64,000 bases of DNA, from assembly GCA_963969345.1 (NCBI GenBank), contig OZ017769.1:7877725-7941724 (forward strand). Direction: 5' to 3'. The translations under genes and the position numbers were made by a program. Below are positions 45,998-57,700 of this stretch, piece by piece (the stretch's first letter is position 1; every line of letters starts with the position of its first letter). The notes below the pieces were generated by a model. The model was not told where the DNA came from. It made no database searches and saw nothing but the letters and a program-made list of their open reading frames with translations. The stretch is from Turbatrix aceti (lineage: Eukaryota; Nematoda; Chromadorea; Rhabditida; Panagrolaimidae).

Positions 45998-46414
45998 GTT
46001 CGAATCAGGGATGGGGGGAACAGTCGATTTTTTTTTCATGAACGAATATGAACTTTTCGCAGATTTTGATCAGAAATATTTATGAACAAGCATGAACAAT
46101 TCTGTTCACGTTCGCAAACGAACACGAACGAACATCGAACATTTGGGCCAAATTTTGTTCATTCCGGCAAAAAAACGCAATCTGTTTTTGTAACAGTTTT
46201 CCGAAACTTTTTCATCAACTGAGCAACTTTTTTGTTCTTCTTTTTTATTAAATAACAGCGTTTTTGACTTCATTTCTCTAAAAAACCTAAAATTTGTGGT
46301 CCAATTTGTTCGTTTTATCTGTTCAAAAAATTTAAAACGAATTTATAAAAAAAATTGTTCGTGCACGAGCATGAACAATAATTTCGAACCTGTTCACCTC
46401 TCCCTCGTCCAAAT
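45998..46414. mobile_element. MITE-like element, copy B
   Basis: Starts CAGGGATGGGGGGAAC at 46006 and ends near 46406 (CACCTCTCCCTC). Flanks GTTCGAAT (45998-46005) and GTCCAAAT (46407-46414) agree at 6 of 8 bases, a probable decayed 8-bp duplication. Internal AATAACAGCGTTTTTGACTT is nearly the reverse complement of the corresponding block in copy A, so the two lie in opposite orientation. Confidence 0.7.
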
Positions 46415-46637
46415 GCCCCAAAATTGTCAATCTCCTATTTACTGCAAAATATTCGTTTATAAAATCCCACAAAATGACACGACACAACAAATGAAACAAC
46501 AACCATGTGATTCTATCCAAATCGCCGCTTCGAAATTTCACAAAATATATGTAGCAAGGACGAAGCAGCGGATCAACGTTTTTTTTTCGCGCCTCCGTTT
46601 GAGCAAAGCAAAATGAGAGAAATGTCAATGTAGTTAG

Positions 46638-49600
46638 TCAGTGCCGTCCTTTCCTGCGAGCGGATAGCATCTTTCGGGGAGCATTTGACGACGACGGCAT
46701 CGCAAAGACGTTTCTGAAAACAAAAAAATTTAGATCATGCACACATCCTTCAGAGGAAAAAAATTAGCCTCAGGCATCCGTCGAGTCAGATAAAGTGTAT
46801 CAAATTCACTTACGTCGAAGCTGCCGCTGCAGGACCTCCCAGGCCCAGCGCATTGCCGCCGAAAGGAGTCACTCCTGTGCTGTTCATTGAATTAGCAGCG
46901 GGTGCGGCTAAAAGTCAATTCCGTCAAAGTAAGAAAGTTACAAGACAAATATCAAAACTCACCACTGTTGGAATGAAACTGAAACACGTTGCCCGCCGGT
47001 GCTGGCTCTGATGCAGGGGCGTTGTTGCCAAAAGAAAAGGGATTATTCGAAGACGACCCCGTAAAGGAAAACGCTTTCGGCGGTTCGCTTGGCGTGAATT
47101 GGAACCCGTTAGCAGCTGAAATTGTTCAAAGGCGTTTTTACAAAATAATCAAGAGCAAAAAAAACTAACGTTGCTGTTGTTGATTTTGTGTACCGAATCC
47201 AAAACTATTCTGACCGAAAATAGATTGTCCATCACCTTGAGTAGTACCATTCGCGTTCAAAGTGTTGCCTGTTGTGCCACTGAAAAAACAGAACAAAAAT
47301 CCCTCACAAAATCCATAAAACAGTCGAAAAAACTTACAATGAAGAATTCTGTTGGGGTGCACCGTTGAGAGAAAAGCCATTAGCGGCAGGTGCAGCGGCC
47401 CCAAAGAGAGGAGGTTGAGACGGGGTAGATAAAGCGGGCTTGCCAATGCCAAATGGTGAGAAACCGTTGTTTGCCGTAGTCGTTGTAGCAATCGGATTTG
47501 ATTCAACGGCGACCGACGTTGTGGGAACGGCTAGAAAAACAAAAACAAAAAAACTTCAATAAAAAAATGCAAAAACTAAAAAATTACCGAGTAAATTTGT
47601 CTTCGATTGCGATGACGCGCCAAAAGTGAAAGGTGGCTTCGGTGCCGCAGAATCCGTAGAACTGGCTGTGGTGGCGTTACCAAAAAGACTTGATGCCTTC
47701 GGCGCAGCTGAACCAAAAAGTGAGGGTTTCGGCGCATCGGCGGATTTTGCAGTCGCTCCGAAGGTGAACGTAGTGGGCGGAGCAGCCGACGTCGTCGATG
47801 GCGCACCAAAGATGCTCGGAGCCAACGGTGCGTCTGATTTGGATGCAAACGGCGTCGCCGAGCCAAACAACGAAGATTTTTCTTCGGGTTTGTCTGATTT
47901 GACCGTCGCCGATGAAGCCGTGGAGTTAGTAGAAAACGAAGTCGTGGGTTGCAAAAGTGAGCCAAAGAGCGGCGGCTTGGCCTCCGATTTTTCAGCAGCA
48001 ACTTTCGGTGCAGAATCGGTGGGTTTCGGAGTTTCCGCGGGTTTCAAGCCAAACGAGAGTCCCGCGCCAAAGAGCGAAGGGGCAGGCGCCGCAGCGGCGG
48101 GAGCAGCAGCAGGGGCAGGAGCACCGCCAGCCGGAGGAAGACCGAATGAGACTAAAAAATAAATAAAAATTTGTAAAATCACATGTTAAGTAGAAACTTA
48201 CAAGATCCAGTAGCAGCTGGAGGTGCAAAAACCGTAGCCTTGAGAACTTGCTTCTTCGGCGGTTCACTCGGAGCACTAGCGCCACCTGTTCCGGGTTTCG
48301 CCGCTGCGCAACACACACATTGGAGATCCGATCCCTTGTTGGACACGAAGCATTCTTGGCAATCCCATTTGGCATCACCACCAGCACCGGCAGGGGCAGA
48401 AATCGGTGCCAATGGGGCAACCGGTTCCTTCAGCTTGTCGATGGAATCTGAAACCATAAAAATCGTTCAAACATTCTCAAAGCCCCAAAAATTGCTCAAA
48501 GTATCCTCAAAACCTCAAAATTGCTCAAAACATCCCCAATATAAAAAAAAAATGCTCAAAACATTCTCGAAATCCTAAAAAATCTTACCTTCGGGAGAGT
48601 TATCAGACGACGTTTCCGAATTGATAGCTGGCGACTTCTTGTCGATGCCATCGCTCTTTTTGACAGCGTTTTCCTTGTGCTCGCTTGCCGTGGATTCTTC
48701 TTCCGACTCGGATTCGCTCGAAGACGCGGATTCCTCATCCTGAGACGTTTCCTTGCTTTCGTCCTCCTCGGTGGGCGCTGTCTCGTCTTCTTCTTCTTCG
48801 TCAACCGCAGCGCAGGGCTGGCGGGCGACAGGCAAGGCAAAGGAAAACGCGCGCGGCTTTGTGAGAAAACCGGGCGCAATGCCCGATCCGAATCCGGGAG
48901 GTGGTGGGACGTCCTTGAGCGGGGGTTCCTGCAAAATAAATAATGAATAGGCGTTTAATCGCGAAAAATAATCTAAAATATAACACCGCAGCAAAATGCC
49001 AGGGTTTTTTGTACTATACGATTTACAAAAAAAATATAGAAAAAAAACTTACAGAAGCAGCCTGGACTTCATCGTCGGTGACCGTGAACTCGTCGATCTT
49101 GGCCGAGAAAACGTTGGGCTTGTCAACGTTCCGCGCGTTCTTTCCCGTGCACTCCTTCAGACTCTTGGAAGTCACCGGTTTGGCCAAAGGGACGGAGTAG
49201 GGCGTTGGTCGGATGCCCGTGGCATCTTCGGTGACGGCTGGCGTGGTCGTTTCTTCCGTCGTCGATCCCTTCTTCGATTGGTCATTCCGGTCTTTGAGCC
49301 AATAAGGATTGTCCCGAACCTCAGAAATAATAGCGCTGATTCTCGACGCCGAACGTACCGATGACCGCCGAGGCGGGGGCTGTGATTTGGATGCGCTGAT
49401 GTCGTGAAGCCACTTCTGGGTCGCCTGGAGCTCGTCGAGGCCAGCAGTCGTACCCAACGACGAATTTGCATGCGAAGAGGAATTTAGGCTATCCAATACG
49501 TCGAGGATCTGCTTGGTTCGCGACTGGTACTTGGGCTTGAACGATTCTGAGCTTGCGGCATCGAGAACGCCCCGCCGGGGTGGCAAGTCGAGGTGTGATA

Positions 49601-50140
49601 CGTTGAGTCGGGGAGTATACGAGTCGCGAAGCAGTGATATCGAATCGTTTTGGCGCGAAAACGCTGATAACGTACGATTGTGAAATGACTGAAAGAGCAA
49701 AACGGAATTGAAATGTCATAAACAGCAAAAAAGTTCAAAACAGCAATAAAAACTGAAGAAATCAATGATTCTCCAGAAAAAAACGTAAAACTCACTTCGA
49801 AATCATCGTCTTCGACTCTGCGTACTCTCTTGGCAGCTGGCACGGTTAGTGGACTTGTCCTGACCGGCATCGAAGACGGAGTAGCTCGTATACTTTCCCT
49901 GGACGGCGAAGACGCGGGTGAAGTAGTGGCCGTATCATCAAAAGGTCGTTTTCGCTGAAAAAACAGTAAATCAATAGACAAAGCCCGCACAAGAAGACGC
50001 ATAAAGCGGATTATAAAAAGCATCGAACAAAAGAATGTACCAACCTGTTCTGACTTATTCCCAAATAATTTATTTAAAAACCCGGAGCCAAACCATCCAC
50101 CGGAGGGCGTCGATCCGTTATTAGATGCGCCTTGAGACAT
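46638..50140 (-). CDS. nup153 / npp-7: Nucleoporin Nup153/NPP-7, eleven coding exons
   Basis: Nuclear-basket nucleoporin, 888 aa. Exons: 50045-50140, 49796-49954, 49053-49688, 48589-48928, 48202-48447, 47588-48151, 47338-47530, 47170-47279, 46963-47115, 46814-46907, 46638-46713; the total is 889 codons. The N-terminus has an amphipathic GWFGSGFLNKLFG, then Ser/Pro-rich segments like the Nup153 pore-targeting region. There is an acidic Ser/Glu stretch and one RanBP2-type zinc finger at about residues 437-462 (WDCQECFVSNKGSDLQCVCC), the Ran-binding module of this family. The C-terminal half is an FG-repeat domain with many FG and PSLFG/SLFGS motifs. The last exon ends basic (RKMLSARRKGRH), like the basic end of vertebrate Nup153. 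Vertebrate orthologues carry four zinc fingers and flies two; I find only one. Introns are all 45-140 nt. An acceptor 11 nt before the ATG suggests a 5' UTR intron or trans-splice site. Confidence 0.92.
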
Positions 50141-51714
50141 CTGCGCAACCACTGAAAATAAGAAGAACATACAATGCACATATAGCAAGCGCTGTGGCAA
50201 CGCGCATTTATTTTACCAACTTCAGAAGAAAAAAAGAAAAACACGCGCTAAACGAGCAAAAAAAGCATCATACAAACAAACAACACGCTGCACATGCGGA
50301 AAATCGATTGAAAGACTCCTGCGGGCACGTGACACACCTGTTAGCATCAGCATGGATTAAAAACGCGGGGAAAAAACATCTCAAAAAAACGAGAGAAAAA
50401 GCAACAATGAAAAAGGCTCAAAACAACATAAAAATTTTAGCGGGCGCAAAGCGTCGCAAGAACAAAAGTGCAAAATGCGCTGTGAGACCGCTTCTGTACA
50501 GTAAGGCCCGTCTGCGTGCGCATTCAGCGTCCAGAACCCTTACGTTTCGCGTAGGCTAATGTTTACGGATTCTGAAGATTATGCGGAGCTGTTTTACGCT
50601 TTGTTATCCGATATCAGACGATTTGGCATACGTTTAATTGGCGGGCAGGTTGCAGTGCGGTGTGGCTGCAGGGTGCTTTTGTCTGTCCGTCGTATCCCAA
50701 AATAAATACGTTTGTTTGGCGTTGGTTGACGTAACCAAGACACGGGACGAGTCCGCCCGTGTTCTTCCGTCCGCCGGCGCTGCGCTGCGCGTCTGTGCGC
50801 CGTGTGACGCTCCTCTCTGTCTGGGCTCAACGAGCGCGGTAAGTCTGACACGATGCCTCTGGCTTTTTTTCCGTTAATGCGCCTCGTTGATGGTGGTGGT
50901 GCGTCAAGCAGGGAAGACGACGACACACACAACCAACGTAGGCTCGTTTGTCCTTTTCCCTTTCCTCCTTCTTTCTTCCTTCCATCATTGGCGCGACGGG
51001 CTGTCTCGGCTGCCGCCAGCCAGCGATAAAACCACGCAAAATATAGGCCCCGTGCGCGCAATGTGCTCCATTTCGCTCTGCGCCCTGACCGGCGCCCTCC
51101 GCGCCCGCGCGCGCAGGGCAGGACAGGGATTTGATTGCGGTCAGTGACACAGAACCAGTGCCGCGCCGCAGCGGCTCCGGCCGGCGTCTGTCTCACTCTC
51201 TCCTTGCACTTCTTCTTGAGAGTGAGTGCCGAACGCGCTGGTTGAGCTGGTGGGTGGTTGCCCTTGCTCGCGCATGTTGGGGATGGCTTTTGGCGCGTCA
51301 TCCTCCATTTTGCCCCCTGCCTCCATTTGTGTCGTGTGGTCAGTCACTTACTGGCCTGTCGAGCAGGGGACGGGAACAGCGAGCCTGCCACTTAGCCCGG
51401 TCTAATCCACTGGTGGTGTGGGTCGTCTTGTTCGCGCGACACCAGATCGAACTCGTTTCGGAGCTTCCTTCCTCTCTCTTGCGCGGCGCTAAATTGCTAG
51501 CTTTGTGATTTCCCGGATAATCTCTGGTTTCACAGTAGCATATCCTGTACTCTTATATATCTCATCTCCTCTTTTTTTCTTCAGACAACGCCTTCTCCAT
51601 TATTTTGCAAAATGATGAGGTGGTAATAGGAAAAGAAGATGTAAGCACGCGCGACAGCCATTTTTCCTGCCAGTTTTGTTGCCATCTACTTGATTTTCAA
51701 TTTTCAATTCTGCC
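50141..51714. other. Shared upstream region of Nup153 and DCC
   Basis: A divergent promoter region of about 1.6 kb. The part at 50600-51500 is GC-rich compared with the surrounding DNA and has overlapping open frames on both strands without supporting splice sites. A pyrimidine-rich stretch with TTATATATCTC at about 51553 lies 160 nt upstream of the DCC start. No gene called. Confidence 0.5.
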
Positions 51715-54700
51715 ATGACACTACACGGTGAGTTTTTATCCATTGTTGTATTTTTTGAGACCCCTGTTTATGGTCAATCTCCGGTTTAAGCTTGTTTCTA
51801 TATCGTGCTATGTTGCCTTCTACATCTCCTGCTCTGTCAACACCTCGATGCAGAGAGGATATCTTCGTCTCCTCCGCAACAACACCACCGCCACCATCGT
51901 CGTGCCGTTTCGCCTTTCTTAGCCGCGGATAAATCATCCGGTGAGTGCTTTTTCCATTAGCGATTGATTGTGTCCTCTGGCACGGAACTATGGTCATTTA
52001 TGCCGACTTTTGTTTCGTGCAAGAAACCACTCTCCATTCCACTCGAAAAGTGGCTTTTTGCTATCATTGTTGCTCGCCTTGGTGGTTTGGTTAATGCAAA
52101 CCAATGCCAAAACGGGCGAAAACGACCTTCGTTGTCGTCGATGCGTGCAGGAACCTTTTTCCCGACCATTGCACCGGTTTCGATAGCGGTCAGGCGTCCA
52201 TTCATCCATCCGTAATGCGTTTTGCACATCTGCCGTCGCTTATCTCCTTTACTTTGTTTTTTCCAAGTTTTGACGTAAATGTCAACTCTCACTCAAAATT
52301 AGAAAAAGCTGTCTTACATTTTTAACAAGTTTCTTGTGATGAAAAAAACTTTCAACTCGAGTGATGAAGGGACCTACCATCCGCTTTAAAGAGTCGTCAC
52401 TCACTCATTCACTCGCCCCGGGGCGGTGGATGGGATGTGCAATGATTAAGACAAGAGATGGACAAATAATTGACACTACCTAGTGCAAACTTAACCCAAT
52501 TCAATCAAGTCCGCGTGGTCAATTATTTTTGAGGACTTTGCTTTGCAGAAACAACTCCCGATGAACAACAACAGCGACGCTTCCTACCTTTTGTCTTCCT
52601 CGCCGAGCCGGACAACACGTTTGTTCGACAGGGCTCAGCCGAATTGCACTGCGCTGTGTCAACTTCCCCGGTGGAAGCTGAGATCCGATTTGAATGGCGA
52701 AAAGATGGCACAACCGTGTCCGGCGTGAGAACCGCTGGTCGAGTGTAAGTGGTTTTTTTTGCCCGTCTATGAGAGGTTCATGTCCTTGAGAGACATGCTG
52801 GGCCAGATTGACTCAATGCAGACCATCTGCCATGCCCGCCTGTTTGTCTGACCGGCTGGCGATTTAGTTGCCTCACAGCCAGTTTTATCGCTCTTTATTT
52901 TTCTTTCCTTGACAATCATCCATCGCAGGAGGCAATAATGCAGCAAGGTTTGGTTGGGGTGACACTTACCCAATTTTTGAAAAAAAGGGTTTAATCAATC
53001 ATGTCACTCATTCTGTGGAATGTTTGTTTGCAAGGGCATGCGAAGCGAAAATTGTGGACCTCCAAAATTTTCGCAGCGGGTTGTCAGTTTTAACGAAGAG
53101 GGAAACGAAGCTGAACCAGGCCTTCTCACACGGATGCGAACAATTAATGTCCCCGTGTTTGTTGAAGACGATGCTGCGATGCGATGGTTGGTGCGCGTCT
53201 TTCTCCTTTTCCATTCTCTTTCGAAAGCAATGCCTGCCAAGTTGACTAATTCACCCGACAGCAGTGGTGTCTCGGGAATTGTCGTTAACTGTGGCCGCCC
53301 AGGCGCAAGCAGGCAGGCAGTGGGTTTATGTCAGAATGACCAGGATTAACCAACGCTGAGGGAATTCGTCGTTACTGCTGTTTGGAATTCTTTCTTTCTT
53401 TTTCCCGAAAACCAAAGAAAAATAGAAAAGCAATGACTCACATCAGAGACATAAACTTCATGTCCTGCAAACCAACCCCAGATTGTGTGGGAGGGAGTGG
53501 ATGACTCGGAGTCGCACGGAATTCCCGGTCACACCTGGCTGTTCTTTTTCGAGGGGCTAAGCACTCACTCTGAGCACCGGTCAATGCCTTTGATCAGGTG
53601 TACGGGTCTCACGCTCAAAATGTTGTGCATTGGGGGTTTCGAGATGAAAAAAACAGCAACGTATAATATTTCTGGTCAAAATGACGAATTTCAAAAAATT
53701 GTGTAAACAAAGAATATTTATTCATTCTGGCAGAACTCATGCATGGATGGCATCAGTATTCGTTAATAACCAATGCCTCTTGCATCTCTTATCAAACAAA
53801 ATATCCATGCCCGAGGCTTTGCAGGCTAATCACGTCGAACGGCTCTCTGCTCATCGAACAGGCCAGCACCGCCGATGAGGGATTCTACCAGTGCGTGGTG
53901 CACGTGAGTCGACGATCCCCTTTCCCAGGTGAAGACAAGTCTGTGTTGACGTTTGTCTCCCGCCGCGCCCAGCTTCGAGTTCCGTCACCGAAGATCGAAC
54001 AGGAGCCGGCTGCGAAGAGCGTCCGAATCGGAGAATCGACGGCTTTTCAGTGCTGGATCGTGAGTTTTTGATTTCTGCTGACGTATGTAAATGCCATGTG
54101 CTTGTTTTGCTCTAGGATCCATCACTGGCAGGTGCAATCGAGTGGTACAAGGACGACAGACGGATCTACACAGACTCCGCTGCCGAGGGTGAGTCGAGTT
54201 GAGTTTATTAGTCAACATTAGTGCGCGAAACAAAGGCCCTAAAGTCTTTGTCATGATCTCATTCATTCTTCCTTCTTTGTTTGTTTGTGCGCCTCTCTTT
54301 GATGAGTCTGCGCGAAGAAGACGAAAAATAAGATGAAGAAGTTGATGCCCGCCGTGCATTTTCCCGCTCATCTCGCCCAAAAACAAAGCGAGCCAGATGG
54401 CAGCAGATGGACAGGCGATTTGTTATCCGCTTTGGGGGACAAAGCAAAAAACAAAACAAATGCCCCACGGCTGGCCGAAAGGCTTTTTTGAAGGGACCAC
54501 TGGCATGAGATGTTTTTTCTCCGAGAAAAAGGAAAATAATGCATTTTGTCACTAATCGAAGCCAGTTGGTCGAATGGGCCATCGAGAAATGAAATTTTTT
54601 AACGGGAGGGATTTCGAGGCCGTTTCCCATCGTTACGAGAGCGCCTGAGTGAAATTGAGCGTGATTTACGATCGCTGATTATAGGCAAGACCACTCCGAA

Positions 54701-57700
54701 CGGTTACGTCGTATTGCCAGTCTCCAAGACACTCCAGATTTCTTCCGCAACCAGGGAACACGCCGGAAAGTACAAATGCGTCATCCGAGACGGTCCAAAG
54801 GTCGTCCAGAGCCGGGAGGTGGATTTGACCATCGAATCTTCGCCGATGCAACCGGAAAAACGTGTCGCATTTATCATCGAACCCAGAAAGACGCAAGCTG
54901 TAACAGTCAACGATCAGGTCATCCTGGAATGTCTCGTGACGGGAAAACCAAAGATCAGGTGGCTCCGCGACGGAGTTCCCGTCACAGAATCCCACGTAAA
55001 ACCCGTTGGCGTTCACGCATCATCGCTGCTCATCGACCACGCCAAGGTCTCAGATTCCGGGCAATACACCTGTCGAGCCGATGACGGTAAAGGTGGATTC
55101 ATCGATGCGTCGGCGACTGTGATAGTTCGAGTGCCGCCTCGACTGATGGCCCGGCCGAAGAACGTCGCGACCCAGGAAACGGCCGATGTGGAGTTTGAAT
55201 GCCGCACTGCGCCTTCCATTCCACCGACCACGATTACCTGGTACAAGAACGGTGAGGTCATCGTGCCGAGCGACTACTTTGCCATCGAAGACGACAGACT
55301 TCGTGTTCTTGGACTTGTTCGAGACGACCATGGCGCGTATCAGTGCGTGGCTGATAACGAAGTCGGATCTGTTCAAGCATCGGCTCAGCTGGTTGTTGAT
55401 CCTGCAGGTTGGTGATTGATAAAACTGTCAAAATATCATAAAATTTGTTCGACTGATCGCAAAAGCTGATGCTGCCTGTCGTAAAAAAAATTTCAAAGTA
55501 AATTTTTTTTCAAAAAAAATGTGGATTTCAGTTTTCACACTTTTGTATTCGATCCAGAATTATTTTTACTTTTTTAAATAAATTATTATTTACGTAGCAT
55601 TTGTATGTTTTGATTACAAATTTGTTCAAAAGTATTTAGGTTTTCTATTAAAATTGAAAAAAATGACCCTAATAAACTGAAAAAAAATTGGCAATTGACC
55701 GCGGCTTTCAAATTTTTATTGTCTTTAGAGTTCCTAAAGCCATTTTTGGCGAGGCGCGATGAAGCCCCGGAGGGAACGGCTGAGAACATGACATCTCCGT
55801 CTCCCTTACCCTCGGTAGAAAACGGTTAGTAGCAAAAAGCGAGCCATTAACCACCTTTTTTTTTTTTTTTTTCTGACCTTGAGTGCGACTTTTTGCCCAA
55901 CTAATGAATACCCAACTTTTTGGCGATTTACGATTTTGTGTGCATTTGACTGAAATCTGAGCGTGTTTCCACTACTTTTTTGATGAGTTTGCAGTTAACA
56001 CTAACGTTTTTGTATCCTTCCGTGGATTCAGGTAATATTCCCGGATTTTAGCAACCCACGCAGCCCTAACGGCATCCGCAGGCGCTTCCACCGGCCCGAC
56101 AGAGCCCCCGACGGCTCCCCTGGGCATCAAGGTGGTTAGCGCGACCAGCAGAGTGCTTACTCTGCGCTGGGATGCTCCCCTGCAGCCACGGGGCGATATC
56201 CTGGCTTATCACGTGCACTTCCGCGAAGAAGACTCGACCCGGGAACGCACGCTCACGGCACGGACGACGACGGCTACGATCGGGGATCTCAAGCCCAATG
56301 CGATCTATGTTGTTCGAATCGTCGCTGAAAACAGGGTTGGTCCTGGGCCGAGTTCTGTGGAGTTCAAGGCGACTACTCTTCCTGAAGGTGGGTAAAATGC
56401 AGGGTTGGGGGAACAAAAACGAATAAGTTTAAAATTTTTTTTTGAAGAATCGAACGAACAAGGGCATTTTTGTACGTGTTTGCGAACGAACGTCGAACAT
56501 AGTTTTTTATCAATGATGCAAAATTTTGTTACTCCAATTAATTAACAAAAAAATAAGTAGTCCACGTTTTCTTGTTTTTGATGACGGTTTTCCTACACTT
56601 TTTTTTATTGGATAATTTTTTTTTCTGTCAAATAATATCAATTTCGGCACTGTTACCCATAATTTACCCCAATTTTTGTTTGTTTCATTGGTTCGAAAAA
56701 TTTCACAATTTCACATCTGTTCGCGAACGTTCGCCTAATTTTGATTCGATTATTCCTGTGTGAATAGTTTTACGGTGGTTTCACGTTCTTCAGAAAGCGT
56801 TCCATCGAGGGTCCGCAACCTGAAGGCAACGGTAGTGGCTTCGGATTCGATCCAGGTGTCCTGGGACGCACCGGCTACGAACAGCGAAGGACTGCAGTAC
56901 AAGCTCTTCTACGCGAGGAAAAACCGGCAATCCATCGAGGAAGAGATTCAAGTTCACGTGAGTTGACCCCAACGATCTCAAAAAATGCATGTATTGTTTT
57001 TCAGATGACCAAAACGGGATACATTCTGCACGACCTCGAAAGCGACGCAGAGTACGTCATCCGCGTCGAAGCTGTGAACGCGAACGGTCCCGGACCTTCC
57101 TCCGAAGCCGTCACCGTGCGCACGTTCACGGACGTGCCTTCCAAGCCTCCGGAGGACGTCAGATTCGACGCGCCGAAGGGAGGCTCTATCCGGGTCTCCT
57201 GGAAACCGCCTCCGACCGAAGAGCGGAACGGAGAAATCGTGGGCTATAAAATCAAGTTCAAAACCCGTCGACGAGGCAGCAAGGCTTCGATCGTGGTTGT
57301 CGATGGCGATCCGGGAGAGTACACGCTCAATGGACTCGAACCAGCCACGCAGTACACGTTCCGCATCGCTGCGAGCAATCAGAACGGCACCGGGCCGTTT
57401 ACCAATTGGATGGAGTTTGAGACTATTCAAGACGACCTTGAAGACAAACTCATCGCCGCACCGCGTGGTCTCCAGCTCCAGGCGACGCGGGACTCCATTA
57501 TTTGTACCTGGGAGGCGCCCCTCGTTGAGGGAATCATCGTTCGTAGCTACGAGATTGGCTGGGGCATGGGTGTTCCCGATCAGGAGAAAACAACCGTCGA
57601 CGCGCACACTCGTTCTCATACGATCAGGAATCTCAAGCCTTCCCGAGAGTACGTCGTCGCTGTTCGGGGAGTCAACAATGCTGGCCCTGGGTTTCCGATT

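Noticed and set aside
50594..51301. 235-codon minus-strand frame between Nup153 and DCC
   Set aside because: Arg/Pro-rich frame in a GC-rich promoter zone with opposing frames equally open; no splice or family support.
56978..57619. Minus-strand 213-codon open frame
   Set aside because: Antisense shadow of the DCC fibronectin exon, caused by its GC-rich third positions.
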